The notes beneath the pieces are model-generated. The model saw only the letters and a list, made by a program, of their open reading frames with translations. It was not told the DNA's origin and searched no databases. Shown piece after piece: positions 1 through 6,034 of a stretch of DNA of 8,337 nucleotides (position 1 is the stretch's first letter; the number at the start of each line of letters is the position of its first letter). Made by a program: the position numbers and the translations under genes. Source of the DNA: Pseudobdellovibrionaceae bacterium (GTDB lineage: Bacteria; Bdellovibrionota; Bdellovibrionia; Bdellovibrionales; Bdellovibrionaceae); NCBI GenBank assembly GCA_014376325.1, contig JACMRP010000284.1:1-8337 (forward strand). The letters are read 5' to 3'.

Positions 1-143
1 CGTTCGCGAGCAACGGCAGCCTGACGTTGACGCTTCTACGCGTGCAGGCCACGGCGCTTGGCTGTGGCTTTACGCTCGTGGCTGTCGGCATTGCCTATAT
101 TTTTAAAGTCAGTATTTTGCGACTTCAAAATCAATCGAAATAG
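1..143 (+). CDS. C-terminal fragment of a probable membrane protein (5' end outside window)
   Basis: A plus-strand frame is open from the left edge (first full codon at position 3) to a TAG at 141-143, giving about 46 residues. The translation contains a hydrophobic stretch of about 20 residues (around LGCGFTLVAVGIAYIF) followed by a basic, polar tail ending in RLQNQSK. That is the look of a last transmembrane helix with a cytoplasmic tail. It runs convergently into the minus-strand VWA gene and shares positions 109-143 with it. I cannot name the family from this little sequence. The alternative is that the frame is a chance opening; the hydrophobic pattern and sensible codon use favour a real gene, but only moderately. 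Confidence 0.5.
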   Translation, partial: FASNGSLTLTLLRVQATALGCGFTLVAVGIAYIFKVSILRLQNQSK

Positions 144-1116
144 GCGTTCCTAGTGGTTGCGACTTCCAGTCGACCTGATCGCCTAACACGACCGCATTTT
201 TTTGCGCGTCGTAGGCCCAGCCCTTATGCGCATCGGCTTCTAGAAGTCGATCACCCCACTTCACCTTTATCGATGGCACATAAGGTACTTGCTTCAAACG
301 AATCGTCGTCATTTCTTCGACGATATTCCGTGCTAAAAATCCAAGGCGGTTTCCGAATTCAGGACTGCAAAGATTCATAATGTTATCTTTTGAATTTGGC
401 ATGCGACTTAAAAACTTTTCGATCTGCGTCGGCTCAACACCCGAATCCCTGCTGCATCCGGTAGTATCGCCGGTTGGTACAATCACCCCGTAGCCCAGAA
501 TTTTATCGGCGTTTCCACCTTTTAGATTCAGAAGAAAATCGTAAAGTCCCTTTTCGCTCATTCGGAGACTTTGATCCTCAGCATCCGTAATAAAAATAAG
601 GGCGAGCTTTGCAGGTGGCCGGTAAAAACCTCTATTGTAGGTGCTTAAGTTTGGTTCAGTCAGGGCCGAATTAATAGGATCAAAAATCATTTCCGTCACG
701 GAACCAGCGGTCCCCACAAGAAAGTTATTTGCCAGCGCCTGATTTAGATTCGGCGTCCCCTTGGTAACGACTCGCGGGTTACCCACCAAATGCCCACAAC
801 AGTCACCCGCCTGATTCGGCAGATTCGGAATGCCGTCGTCTGTTGTTGTTACTCCGATATTGTATTCGATAAACGAGGTCCGGGTAAATTCAGAGGTGAA
901 CTTATTTACGTTCAGAGCAAGATTCTTTTGATGTGTCTCCATACTACCCGAGTTATCCACGACGAATAAAATATCCACACGCGGATCTACCGTGAGTGTC
1001 GAAGCGGTGCCGCGCTCTTTTAGAGCCGAGTAATAAGCCTTCGGAGTTTCCGGAGAGCAAGACAATAACATCCCGGCGCTAACTAAACCCATCGTCAAAA
1101 CTTTAATTCGGCTCAC
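109..1116 (-). CDS. VWA-domain lipoprotein, CglB-like adhesin candidate
   Basis: A 335-residue lipoprotein with a von Willebrand factor A domain. The GTG at 1116 is chosen as start because GGAGGT lies 4 nt upstream and because it gives a compact lipoprotein signal (SRIKVLTMGLVSAGMLLSC) with Cys20 as the lipidated residue and Ser at +2, which suggests outer-membrane sorting. The VWA fold runs from about residue 47 to 270. DILFVVDNSGSM carries the DxSxS metal site (Asp54, Ser56, Ser58), and LIFITDAED supplies the later acidic residue (Asp178). Four further cysteines (106, 107, 221, 250) could form disulfides. Residues about 278-335 form a separate beta-rich tail. It is the last gene of the operon. 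In Myxococcus, CglB is a VWA lipoprotein adhesin working with the Glt gliding complex, and this gene sits among Glt-like genes, so a surface adhesin role is a fair inference. An unrelated periplasmic or surface VWA function remains possible. Confidence 0.9.
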   Translation of the reverse strand: MSRIKVLTMGLVSAGMLLSCSPETPKAYYSALKERGTASTLTVDPRVDILFVVDNSGSMETHQKNLALNVNKFTSEFTRTSFIEYNIGVTTTDDGIPNLPNQAGDCCGHLVGNPRVVTKGTPNLNQALANNFLVGTAGSVTEMIFDPINSALTEPNLSTYNRGFYRPPAKLALIFITDAEDQSLRMSEKGLYDFLLNLKGGNADKILGYGVIVPTGDTTGCSRDSGVEPTQIEKFLSRMPNSKDNIMNLCSPEFGNRLGFLARNIVEEMTTIRLKQVPYVPSIKVKWGDRLLEADAHKGWAYDAQKNAVVLGDQVDWKSQPLGTPISIDFEVAKY

Positions 1117-1118
1117 CG

Positions 1119-2732
1119 TTACCTCCGTACCGTGCATGCTTTTTTAACATCGACTCTGTAATTGCTGAGCTCATCGAACCAGACTTCTCTTTCGGAGGGG
1201 AAACGGACGGCTTCGGCCGTTCCTTTGTAGCCGGTCACCCCTTGTTTGTCCGCGATCTTGTTTCCCACAGATCCTTTTATAACCCGGTCCGCAAGGGAAA
1301 CTTGCTGAATGACTTCCGCTTCAACGATGTGGAGCTTTCGCAGAATTTCTTTCGTCTCTGCAACTTCGAGGCGGGCTAAATCTTTTAAGCGCTCGTAAGA
1401 TGCTGATTTTGCCGCCTCTGCCCGGCGCAAGGACGCTTGGCGAATGCTATCGAAACTTGCTTGCAGCCCGGTCAATGCTAACGAGCGAGCGTAAATTTTT
1501 TCTGCGGCCTCTGCTTCTGCTTCCAAATGCTTTTGAACTTGGGCAAATCTGTAAAGCTTTTCATCGTGAGCAAATCTTCGCGGCAAAACTTGAGCAAGCT
1601 TGCCAATATCCTGCTGACGAATTTTTTGTTTTTTTAAAAGCGCGATACTTTGGTCAGCTTCGGTTACCGGCACTTGTACGGACATCTTCTCTAGCACTTC
1701 GGTGCGTTCTTTAAATCGTTTTGGAAACTGCTGCAAAGTTTCGGTGACGCCTTTATAGTCGCAAATTTTCAGTTGCGACAGCGCCTGGATGAAAAACGCT
1801 TCCGGTGACGTTTGGAATTTTAGGACAGGGTTCGTTAAGGACTGACTTATCGCCTTGGCATTATTAGGCTCGCCTTTACGAAGGTAGGCCCAGCCAATCT
1901 CTTCCTGCGCTTCGGTCCAGTATTCCGAGTTCTTAGATACCTTTTCGTAATACTTCACTGACGGATCAAAGTATCCGTTCTGGAACAGCAACCTTGCCGC
2001 CGTGGTCTGCAAAAGATCTTTGCTAACGGTGGCCTTCGGATTTTTCATCAACCCAGCAAGTACTTTTGCAGCGAGATCGCCTTGATCTTTGACCGCGTAC
2101 GCGATGGCCGTTTGCCAGTCAACGCGGGCTTTCAATTCTGAATTCGCCGGCGCTAGTTTCGACAGGGATAAAAGCTGTTCAATGCTTGTGTCGTTGGATG
2201 CCAGGGCTTCTTCGATCCGAATACGAATCCCCTGCTCTGCTCCGAAGACAACACCCCAAGTCGGTTTCCAGGGAATCTTCGCGATACCCCAAGCAAAGTG
2301 CTCAACGGGCGCGGAACTCCGCCATTCGTCTTGAATCAGCTCGTGGATATCGTTCGGGTTCGTCGCCATAAAAAGGGTTTGTAAACCGGTGATTGGCAAG
2401 CCCGCACGAAATTCGGCAAGTCCATAGATGGCACGTCCGTTAGCAGATTTCTGAAACTCAGTTCCCTCAAATGCTGCCGAAAACTGAAGCGCGACTTTTT
2501 CCCAGTCGCCGGACTCAACGTAACGTAAGAATATGTTCTGTTCCGAATTAGGAATGCCGACGGCCTTTCTGAGCGCAGAAACAAGTGGCGACATTTTTTC
2601 TAACTTCGGGGCGACTTTTTCAACCGTTACTGCCGGTTTTTCCGCTGCGGAGTCAAAAATACTTTCCAGATCTTCGGCTCTAGCAATCACGCTAAAATAA
2701 AGCACCGCGAAGAAAAATGTCATTTTTCTCAT
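1119..2732 (-). CDS. Exported TPR-like protein with C-terminal coiled coil
   Basis: A 537-residue protein starting at ATG 2732, which overlaps the preceding gene's TGA (ATGA). It begins with a signal peptide (MRKMTFFFAVLYFSVIARA, then ED), so it is probably periplasmic. Most of the mature protein is predicted helical with TPR-like helix pairs. The clearest lies at about 245-299, with the AARLLFQNGYFDPSVKYYEKV and EEIGWAYLRKGEPNNAKAI blocks (a Gly-Tyr and Gly-Trp-Ala-Tyr pattern typical of TPRs). A charged Ala/Glu/Lys/Arg-rich stretch at about 395-480 looks like a coiled coil, and the last 40 residues are less regular. There is no lipobox and no catalytic motif. It lies between a beta-barrel gene and the VWA lipoprotein gene, so a scaffold linking inner-membrane and outer-membrane parts is likely. 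By position and architecture it resembles GltC, the periplasmic TPR protein of the Myxococcus gliding machine, but I cannot confirm homology. Confidence 0.85.
   Translation of the reverse strand: MRKMTFFFAVLYFSVIARAEDLESIFDSAAEKPAVTVEKVAPKLEKMSPLVSALRKAVGIPNSEQNIFLRYVESGDWEKVALQFSAAFEGTEFQKSANGRAIYGLAEFRAGLPITGLQTLFMATNPNDIHELIQDEWRSSAPVEHFAWGIAKIPWKPTWGVVFGAEQGIRIRIEEALASNDTSIEQLLSLSKLAPANSELKARVDWQTAIAYAVKDQGDLAAKVLAGLMKNPKATVSKDLLQTTAARLLFQNGYFDPSVKYYEKVSKNSEYWTEAQEEIGWAYLRKGEPNNAKAISQSLTNPVLKFQTSPEAFFIQALSQLKICDYKGVTETLQQFPKRFKERTEVLEKMSVQVPVTEADQSIALLKKQKIRQQDIGKLAQVLPRRFAHDEKLYRFAQVQKHLEAEAEAAEKIYARSLALTGLQASFDSIRQASLRRAEAAKSASYERLKDLARLEVAETKEILRKLHIVEAEVIQQVSLADRVIKGSVGNKIADKQGVTGYKGTAEAVRFPSEREVWFDELSNYRVDVKKACTVRR
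1121..1126 (-). promoter_or_regulatory. Ribosome binding site GGAGGT for the VWA lipoprotein
   Basis: On the minus strand the sequence reads GGAGGTAACGGTG. The strong Shine-Dalgarno GGAGGT ends in the T of the preceding gene's TAA stop and is 4 nt from the GTG at 1116. It decides the start: the ATG at 1137 lies upstream of this site, so it would make the site coding and add seven polar residues ahead of a lipoprotein signal peptide. Confidence 0.85.
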
Positions 2733-3451
2733 AACAACCAACCCACCTGAACCGAAGCGACGGCCAAATCCATATTTTTGTCTTCGATGAAATATTTTGC
2801 TTTATAGTTCTGGTAGCGCATTTCAAATCTGGTCGAAAAATTTTGGCTTATCCAAAAACCGAGCCCGCCACCGGCAGTGTATGTCGGCGCGATTCCTGAC
2901 GACAAAGTTACTTGCCCGTAACCACCGATCAGGTAAAAGTCAAAGTGAGCTACTCCCATGTCGAGCAAATTTAGTTTTCCGTATACCGGGGACCAATTCA
3001 ACAATGCCATTGTTTCAGACGTTGGGTAATCGATCGTTGGAAACGGAACCGTCGGATTGGTGGGGTTCGCAACTCGGTCGGCATTCGCCTGATCTAGCAA
3101 TGCCTTTCCTTCAGGGGTCAAGTCATTGAAAGAATAGTTGTACTTCGCGCCGATGGCCCAGCGAGAATTGATATGATAAATCGCGTTCATTCCGATACTT
3201 TTTGTTCGAGAATAAGTGTCGCCGCCAAATGTTCCAGAAAATTCAGGAGCTAACTCAAGCCGCTTCGCCAAAGGAACGGTTCGGTTTTGAACGATCCCGA
3301 CATTTTCTTCTGGCTGCAAAGCCTGGGCGCGCTCTAGGAATATTTTATTTCCACCCAGAGAGTCGAACTCTTCGGCCGTCGTTGATGGAGTGGCCTGGCC
3401 GAATGCGGTGGCCGTGCCCAAAAGAAGAAATCCTAAAATCAGATTTTTCAT
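2729..3451 (-). CDS. Outer membrane beta-barrel domain protein
   Basis: A 240-residue exported protein. The signal peptide covers about residues 1-20 (MKNLILGFLLLGTATAFGQA). After a polar lead, the segment IVQNRTVPLAKRLELAP (53-69) matches the hallmark opening of the outer-membrane beta-barrel family common in myxobacteria and bdellovibrios (the TIGR04565-type, named from memory). It is followed by alternating aromatic/hydrophobic strands, for example KSIGMNAIYHINSRWAIGAKY (85-104), and several strands from 164 to the C-terminus, which ends VQVGWLL. A proline/threonine-rich insert at about 126-146 is probably an extracellular loop. The size fits an eight-strand barrel. In this operon it sits beside a lipoprotein and a TPR protein, as the GltA/GltB/GltH barrels do in gliding loci. 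It lacks any enzymatic motif. The family is well supported; which Glt barrel it corresponds to is not. Confidence 0.9.
   Translation of the reverse strand: MKNLILGFLLLGTATAFGQATPSTTAEEFDSLGGNKIFLERAQALQPEENVGIVQNRTVPLAKRLELAPEFSGTFGGDTYSRTKSIGMNAIYHINSRWAIGAKYNYSFNDLTPEGKALLDQANADRVANPTNPTVPFPTIDYPTSETMALLNWSPVYGKLNLLDMGVAHFDFYLIGGYGQVTLSSGIAPTYTAGGGLGFWISQNFSTRFEMRYQNYKAKYFIEDKNMDLAVASVQVGWLL
2742..2748 (-). promoter_or_regulatory. Ribosome binding site AGGTGGG for the 537-residue TPR protein
   Basis: The minus strand reads AGGTGGG, then 9 nt, then the ATG at 2732. The site directly abuts the possible TTG start at 2741-2739, leaving no spacer, so initiation at TTG is unlikely. The ATG also gives the cleaner signal peptide. 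Confidence 0.6.
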
Positions 3452-4629
3452 TTCAAATCTCCTTCAATGCGGGCAGCCGGTTTTTCTGGCGCTGCTTCTA
3501 ATTCAAAAGTGAGCTTTTTAACTTCCGTGTATTTGTCTGAATAGTAAGAATTGTGAACCGTGACTTCTGCAAGGATAACGACGGCCCGCTCGCCGCCATC
3601 GGCGACAGGTGTCCAACGAAAAGTACAGTTCCACTGGGTCTGTTGATAATTAGCCCTTCTGCAATTCATGGTTGAGGTCGAAGGCAAATCCTTAAAAACG
3701 GGATCATCTAAATTTATTTCGCCCTTCGGATCATAGATGGCGAAGGTGTATTCAAATAAATTTCCATTTGTAGAGTGCAAAGTCTCGGTCCACGTTGTTT
3801 TTAAATCGCTGAACGAAGTCATGATGTCCATTTGGAATTCACGTTCTGCACTGCTTCTTCCGGCAGAAGAATAAGCACGCATCACCGCTCCGGCTACTTT
3901 TAATGAATCCGTAATTTCAACGTCTTCAAGGTTTAACTCCATTTGAAACTTAAACTTTGAGTTCCCAATGGATGTCACTTCAGGGTCGTCAAGAAAGCCC
4001 GCGATGTTTAAGCTGTAATCAGGTTTCGATACGACCAGAGTTGGCCAAGTGGACTCAACACCGTCGCTTGCGTTCCGATCAATCACGACCACGGTGATCA
4101 TTCCCGTTTTTCCTTCACGCAGGCTTAGTGGTGCCGATACAGATTCGATGGTCGGCGCAAGGTTCAATCGCGTGATGACCATCATTCTGGATTCACTGCG
4201 AACTTGATCTTCGGCCCCAGCTTTTTTAGCAATAACCCGGATATCCAACTGCTTAGAAGCGCTGTCTAGCCCGACGACGGTGCCGACTGCCGGGGTCCAA
4301 GTAAACCGTCCACTGTTCGGGTCAAAAGTGGCTCCTGCAAACTCGCTAATATTCGGGATGTCGATGCTCGTGGTGTAGTCTGGAACTAACATCCGGGCTT
4401 CGATCACAAAGCTTCCTTCGGTTTCCTCTTGAAAACCGAAAGTGGGAACCGTGTCGATACGAATATTATCGGAATTCGTTCCGGGCCGAGGCTTTTCTCC
4501 GGTGGGTCCGTCACGTTTGTCGGTCTGTGCAAGAGGTTCACCCGCAAGCGGGTCCTGACCCCACTTTGAACAAGCCGAAATTGAAAGCATCACAACCAAA
4601 ATAGTAAATACTTGCTGCATCGTTTTCAT
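3448..4629 (-). CDS. Lipoprotein with Ig-like (cadherin-like) repeats
   Basis: A 393-residue lipoprotein. The signal (MKTMQQVFTILVVMLSISAC) ends in a lipobox, LSISAC, with Cys20 as lipid site and Ser21 at +2, which points to the outer membrane. A polar, Pro/Gly/Asp-rich linker (about 21-58) leads to roughly three beta-sandwich segments at about 60-153, 157-270 and 272-378. The first holds FAGATFDPNSGRFTWTP (97-113), the signature of putative-Ig or dystroglycan-type cadherin-like domains. A related FRWTP recurs at 337-341, preceded by Cys323 and Cys335, which could pair. No catalytic residues are evident, so an adhesive or structural role is likely. It follows the PglI-like gene in TAATG overlap and precedes the barrel gene in ATGA overlap. 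By position it could stand for GltK, the lipoprotein of the Myxococcus outer-membrane complex; I do not see sequence proof of that. Confidence 0.82.
   Translation of the reverse strand: MKTMQQVFTILVVMLSISACSKWGQDPLAGEPLAQTDKRDGPTGEKPRPGTNSDNIRIDTVPTFGFQEETEGSFVIEARMLVPDYTTSIDIPNISEFAGATFDPNSGRFTWTPAVGTVVGLDSASKQLDIRVIAKKAGAEDQVRSESRMMVITRLNLAPTIESVSAPLSLREGKTGMITVVVIDRNASDGVESTWPTLVVSKPDYSLNIAGFLDDPEVTSIGNSKFKFQMELNLEDVEITDSLKVAGAVMRAYSSAGRSSAEREFQMDIMTSFSDLKTTWTETLHSTNGNLFEYTFAIYDPKGEINLDDPVFKDLPSTSTMNCRRANYQQTQWNCTFRWTPVADGGERAVVILAEVTVHNSYYSDKYTEVKKLTFELEAAPEKPAARIEGDLK
3459..3464 (-). promoter_or_regulatory. Ribosome binding site AAGGAG for the beta-barrel gene
   Basis: AAGGAG lies 7 nt before the ATG at 3451, inside the last codons of the lipoprotein gene. 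With the ATGA stop/start overlap it supports both independent and coupled initiation at this start. Confidence 0.75.
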
Positions 4630-5762
4630 TAACCCTGCCCTGCCCTTCTTAAGACGAACGGATAACTAACTTTTACATCGACGCCACCTTGCGGAAGCGG
4701 GAACTGCCATGTTTTAAGTCGCATCATGATGCAATCTTCGATGATTTTAGAATTCATCGAAGAGCTATCGATGCCTGCGGATTTGACCAAGCCGTTTCCA
4801 CCAATGGTGAACGCGACGGCTACGCGGCCGTTTAAGCTTGGCTCTGCTTGCAGACCTTGCTCGTAACAAAAACGAACTTGGCCAAGATTTTTATTAATAA
4901 CCGCCGCTATCTGATCACGATCTAGTCCGGTTTCCACCGTCGCCTCTTGGGCAAGCGCAATCGGTGAAGTTCCAGCAGACCCGACGAGCGAAAGCTTTCC
5001 GTAACCTGCCCTACCGCCGCCTTTGCCTTTAGTTCCGTAACCTCCAGCACCCTGAAGATTACCGCCCGCGCCGAGGGGCGCCGAAGCGATACCCTTCGCG
5101 TAAAGGGATATCTGCACTCCACCGCTGCCTTGAGTTCCGCCAAGTCCCGGGCCCGCCGTCGTGTTGACCGCGCCTAAATCTAGTCCGCCCTTTTGTTTGC
5201 TGTTGCTCAAACTTCCGAGTGCAGAAAGTGCCCCCATGCGTTTCAAGGTATTGGTTGTCTTCGTGACCGTTTTCGTCGCCGCGGTTTCTTGCGGCGTGTT
5301 CGCCATCATTTTTGTTTCCACTTTTTGACGTGGCGGAATGCTCTTCGTGATCTTGATGACTTCTTGCTTAAGGCTTTGTTCAATCTTTGGGGTCATCAGC
5401 GGCATGGTGCGGATGTAACTCATGATTAATGTCGAAGCCAGCATGACCGCAGCCAAAATCCAGTACCAACGTTTTTCGCCTTCATTTTCGCTAACTAAGT
5501 TTTTATCAACGGTGCCGACGGTTTCGACCATCCGCAGATGCCCCAGCTCGCCCACCAAAAAAGGCTTTTTTTGCAAATCCTTCGCGTTTATGAAGCCCAT
5601 GCTTTCAAACGGGATTTTCTTCTTAGTTAAAAAATCGCTCGAAGGTACAACTTCTAACCTGCGCGTGTCGCTTCGACGAATAACTTCAACCGATTCGCCT
5701 TGCCATTGATATGAGCGAAGCACGGTGCCGTTGTTATCTTCGAGAACCAATCGTTTTTCCAT
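4629..5762 (-). CDS. AgmX/PglI C-terminal domain protein (GltG-like, TonB-like envelope linker)
   Basis: A 377-residue single-pass inner-membrane protein. Residues 1-98 are a small beta-rich cytosolic domain; 99-117 (WYWILAAVMLASTLIMSYI) is the one transmembrane helix. A Lys/Thr-rich stretch and then a Gly-rich low-complexity linker (about 176-262) cross the periplasm. The C-terminal 100 residues are a classic AgmX/PglI domain: INKNLGQVRFCYEQGL (289-304), LNGRVAVAFTIGGNGLV (310-326), Cys344, and WQFPLPQGG followed by VSYPFVL (352-371). Cys299 and Cys344 may form a disulfide. In Myxococcus, PglI (GltG) and AgmX (GltJ) carry this domain and are thought to pass force from the AglRQS proton motor to outer-membrane partners. 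Position after a TPR gene and a short exported protein favours GltG over GltJ, as does the absence of an N-terminal zinc-finger CxxC. NfsG-type sporulation paralogues are the main alternative. Confidence 0.93.
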   Translation of the reverse strand: MEKRLVLEDNNGTVLRSYQWQGESVEVIRRSDTRRLEVVPSSDFLTKKKIPFESMGFINAKDLQKKPFLVGELGHLRMVETVGTVDKNLVSENEGEKRWYWILAAVMLASTLIMSYIRTMPLMTPKIEQSLKQEVIKITKSIPPRQKVETKMMANTPQETAATKTVTKTTNTLKRMGALSALGSLSNSKQKGGLDLGAVNTTAGPGLGGTQGSGGVQISLYAKGIASAPLGAGGNLQGAGGYGTKGKGGGRAGYGKLSLVGSAGTSPIALAQEATVETGLDRDQIAAVINKNLGQVRFCYEQGLQAEPSLNGRVAVAFTIGGNGLVKSAGIDSSSMNSKIIEDCIMMRLKTWQFPLPQGGVDVKVSYPFVLRRAGQG

Positions 5763-6034
5763 CAGTAACTTCCCGTTGAACTTTTCAGGCGATCTTTAAA
5801 GTCTGAACGCACGCCGATCAAAGAATCTAAAACTTTATCTTCTTCAACGGTGGTTACCGCCTCGTCCGAAAAATGATATTTACCTTGAACTAATAAATCT
5901 TCGAAATTGTGGGCCGTTGCGGACCCGGCGGTAGCCGTCGCGGCCGTCGCTTCTGGCTTTTTCGCTGTCTCCGGTGACGGGGCTGCCATCACGACTGAAG
6001 CTAGGAATATTAGGTGCAGAATAAAAAACTTCAT
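5762..6034 (-). CDS. Small exported protein of unknown function (GltF position)
   Basis: A 90-residue protein with a clear signal peptide (MKFFILHLIFLASVVMA, cleavage at residue 17 or 18). An Ala/Thr/Pro linker follows (about 19-41), and then a short conserved-looking block, FEDLLVQGKYHFSDEAV (44-60), with charged residues through to the C-terminus (VRSDFKDRLKSSTGSY). It has no lipobox, no cysteine and no transmembrane helix after the signal. The start is firm: AAGGAG lies 5 nt upstream and the ATG overlaps the previous stop as ATGA. Its own TGA overlaps the next start as TGATG, so its level is probably tied to that of both neighbours. I do not recognise the family by sequence. Its place between a TPR gene and a PglI-like gene is the place gltF holds in the Myxococcus gltD-E-F-G order, which suggests a small periplasmic subunit of the same complex. 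Confidence 0.82.
   Translation of the reverse strand: MKFFILHLIFLASVVMAAPSPETAKKPEATAATATAGSATAHNFEDLLVQGKYHFSDEAVTTVEEDKVLDSLIGVRSDFKDRLKSSTGSY

Noticed and set aside
48..68. Hairpin GCCACGGC / GCTGTGGC with a 5-nt loop, considered as a terminator for the minus-strand operon
   Set aside because: No T-run follows it on the minus strand (or on the plus strand), and it lies within a likely plus-strand coding region.
1117..1137. ATG at 1137 as the start of the VWA lipoprotein
   Set aside because: It would place the strong GGAGGT inside the coding region and add seven polar residues before an otherwise ideal lipoprotein signal.
1400..1714. Plus-strand 104-codon open frame
   Set aside because: It lies wholly antisense to the coiled-coil part of the 537-residue TPR protein and shows no recognisable domain or ribosome site.
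2733..2741. TTG at 2741 as the start of the 537-residue TPR protein
   Set aside because: The AGGTGGG site directly abuts it with no spacer, while the ATG at 2732 has a workable spacing, an ATGA overlap and a cleaner signal peptide.
4922..5143. Minus-strand alternative frame of 73 codons rich in Arg
   Set aside because: It overlaps the Gly-rich linker of the AgmX/PglI protein in another frame; Arg-rich shadow frames are expected from GC-rich Gly codons.
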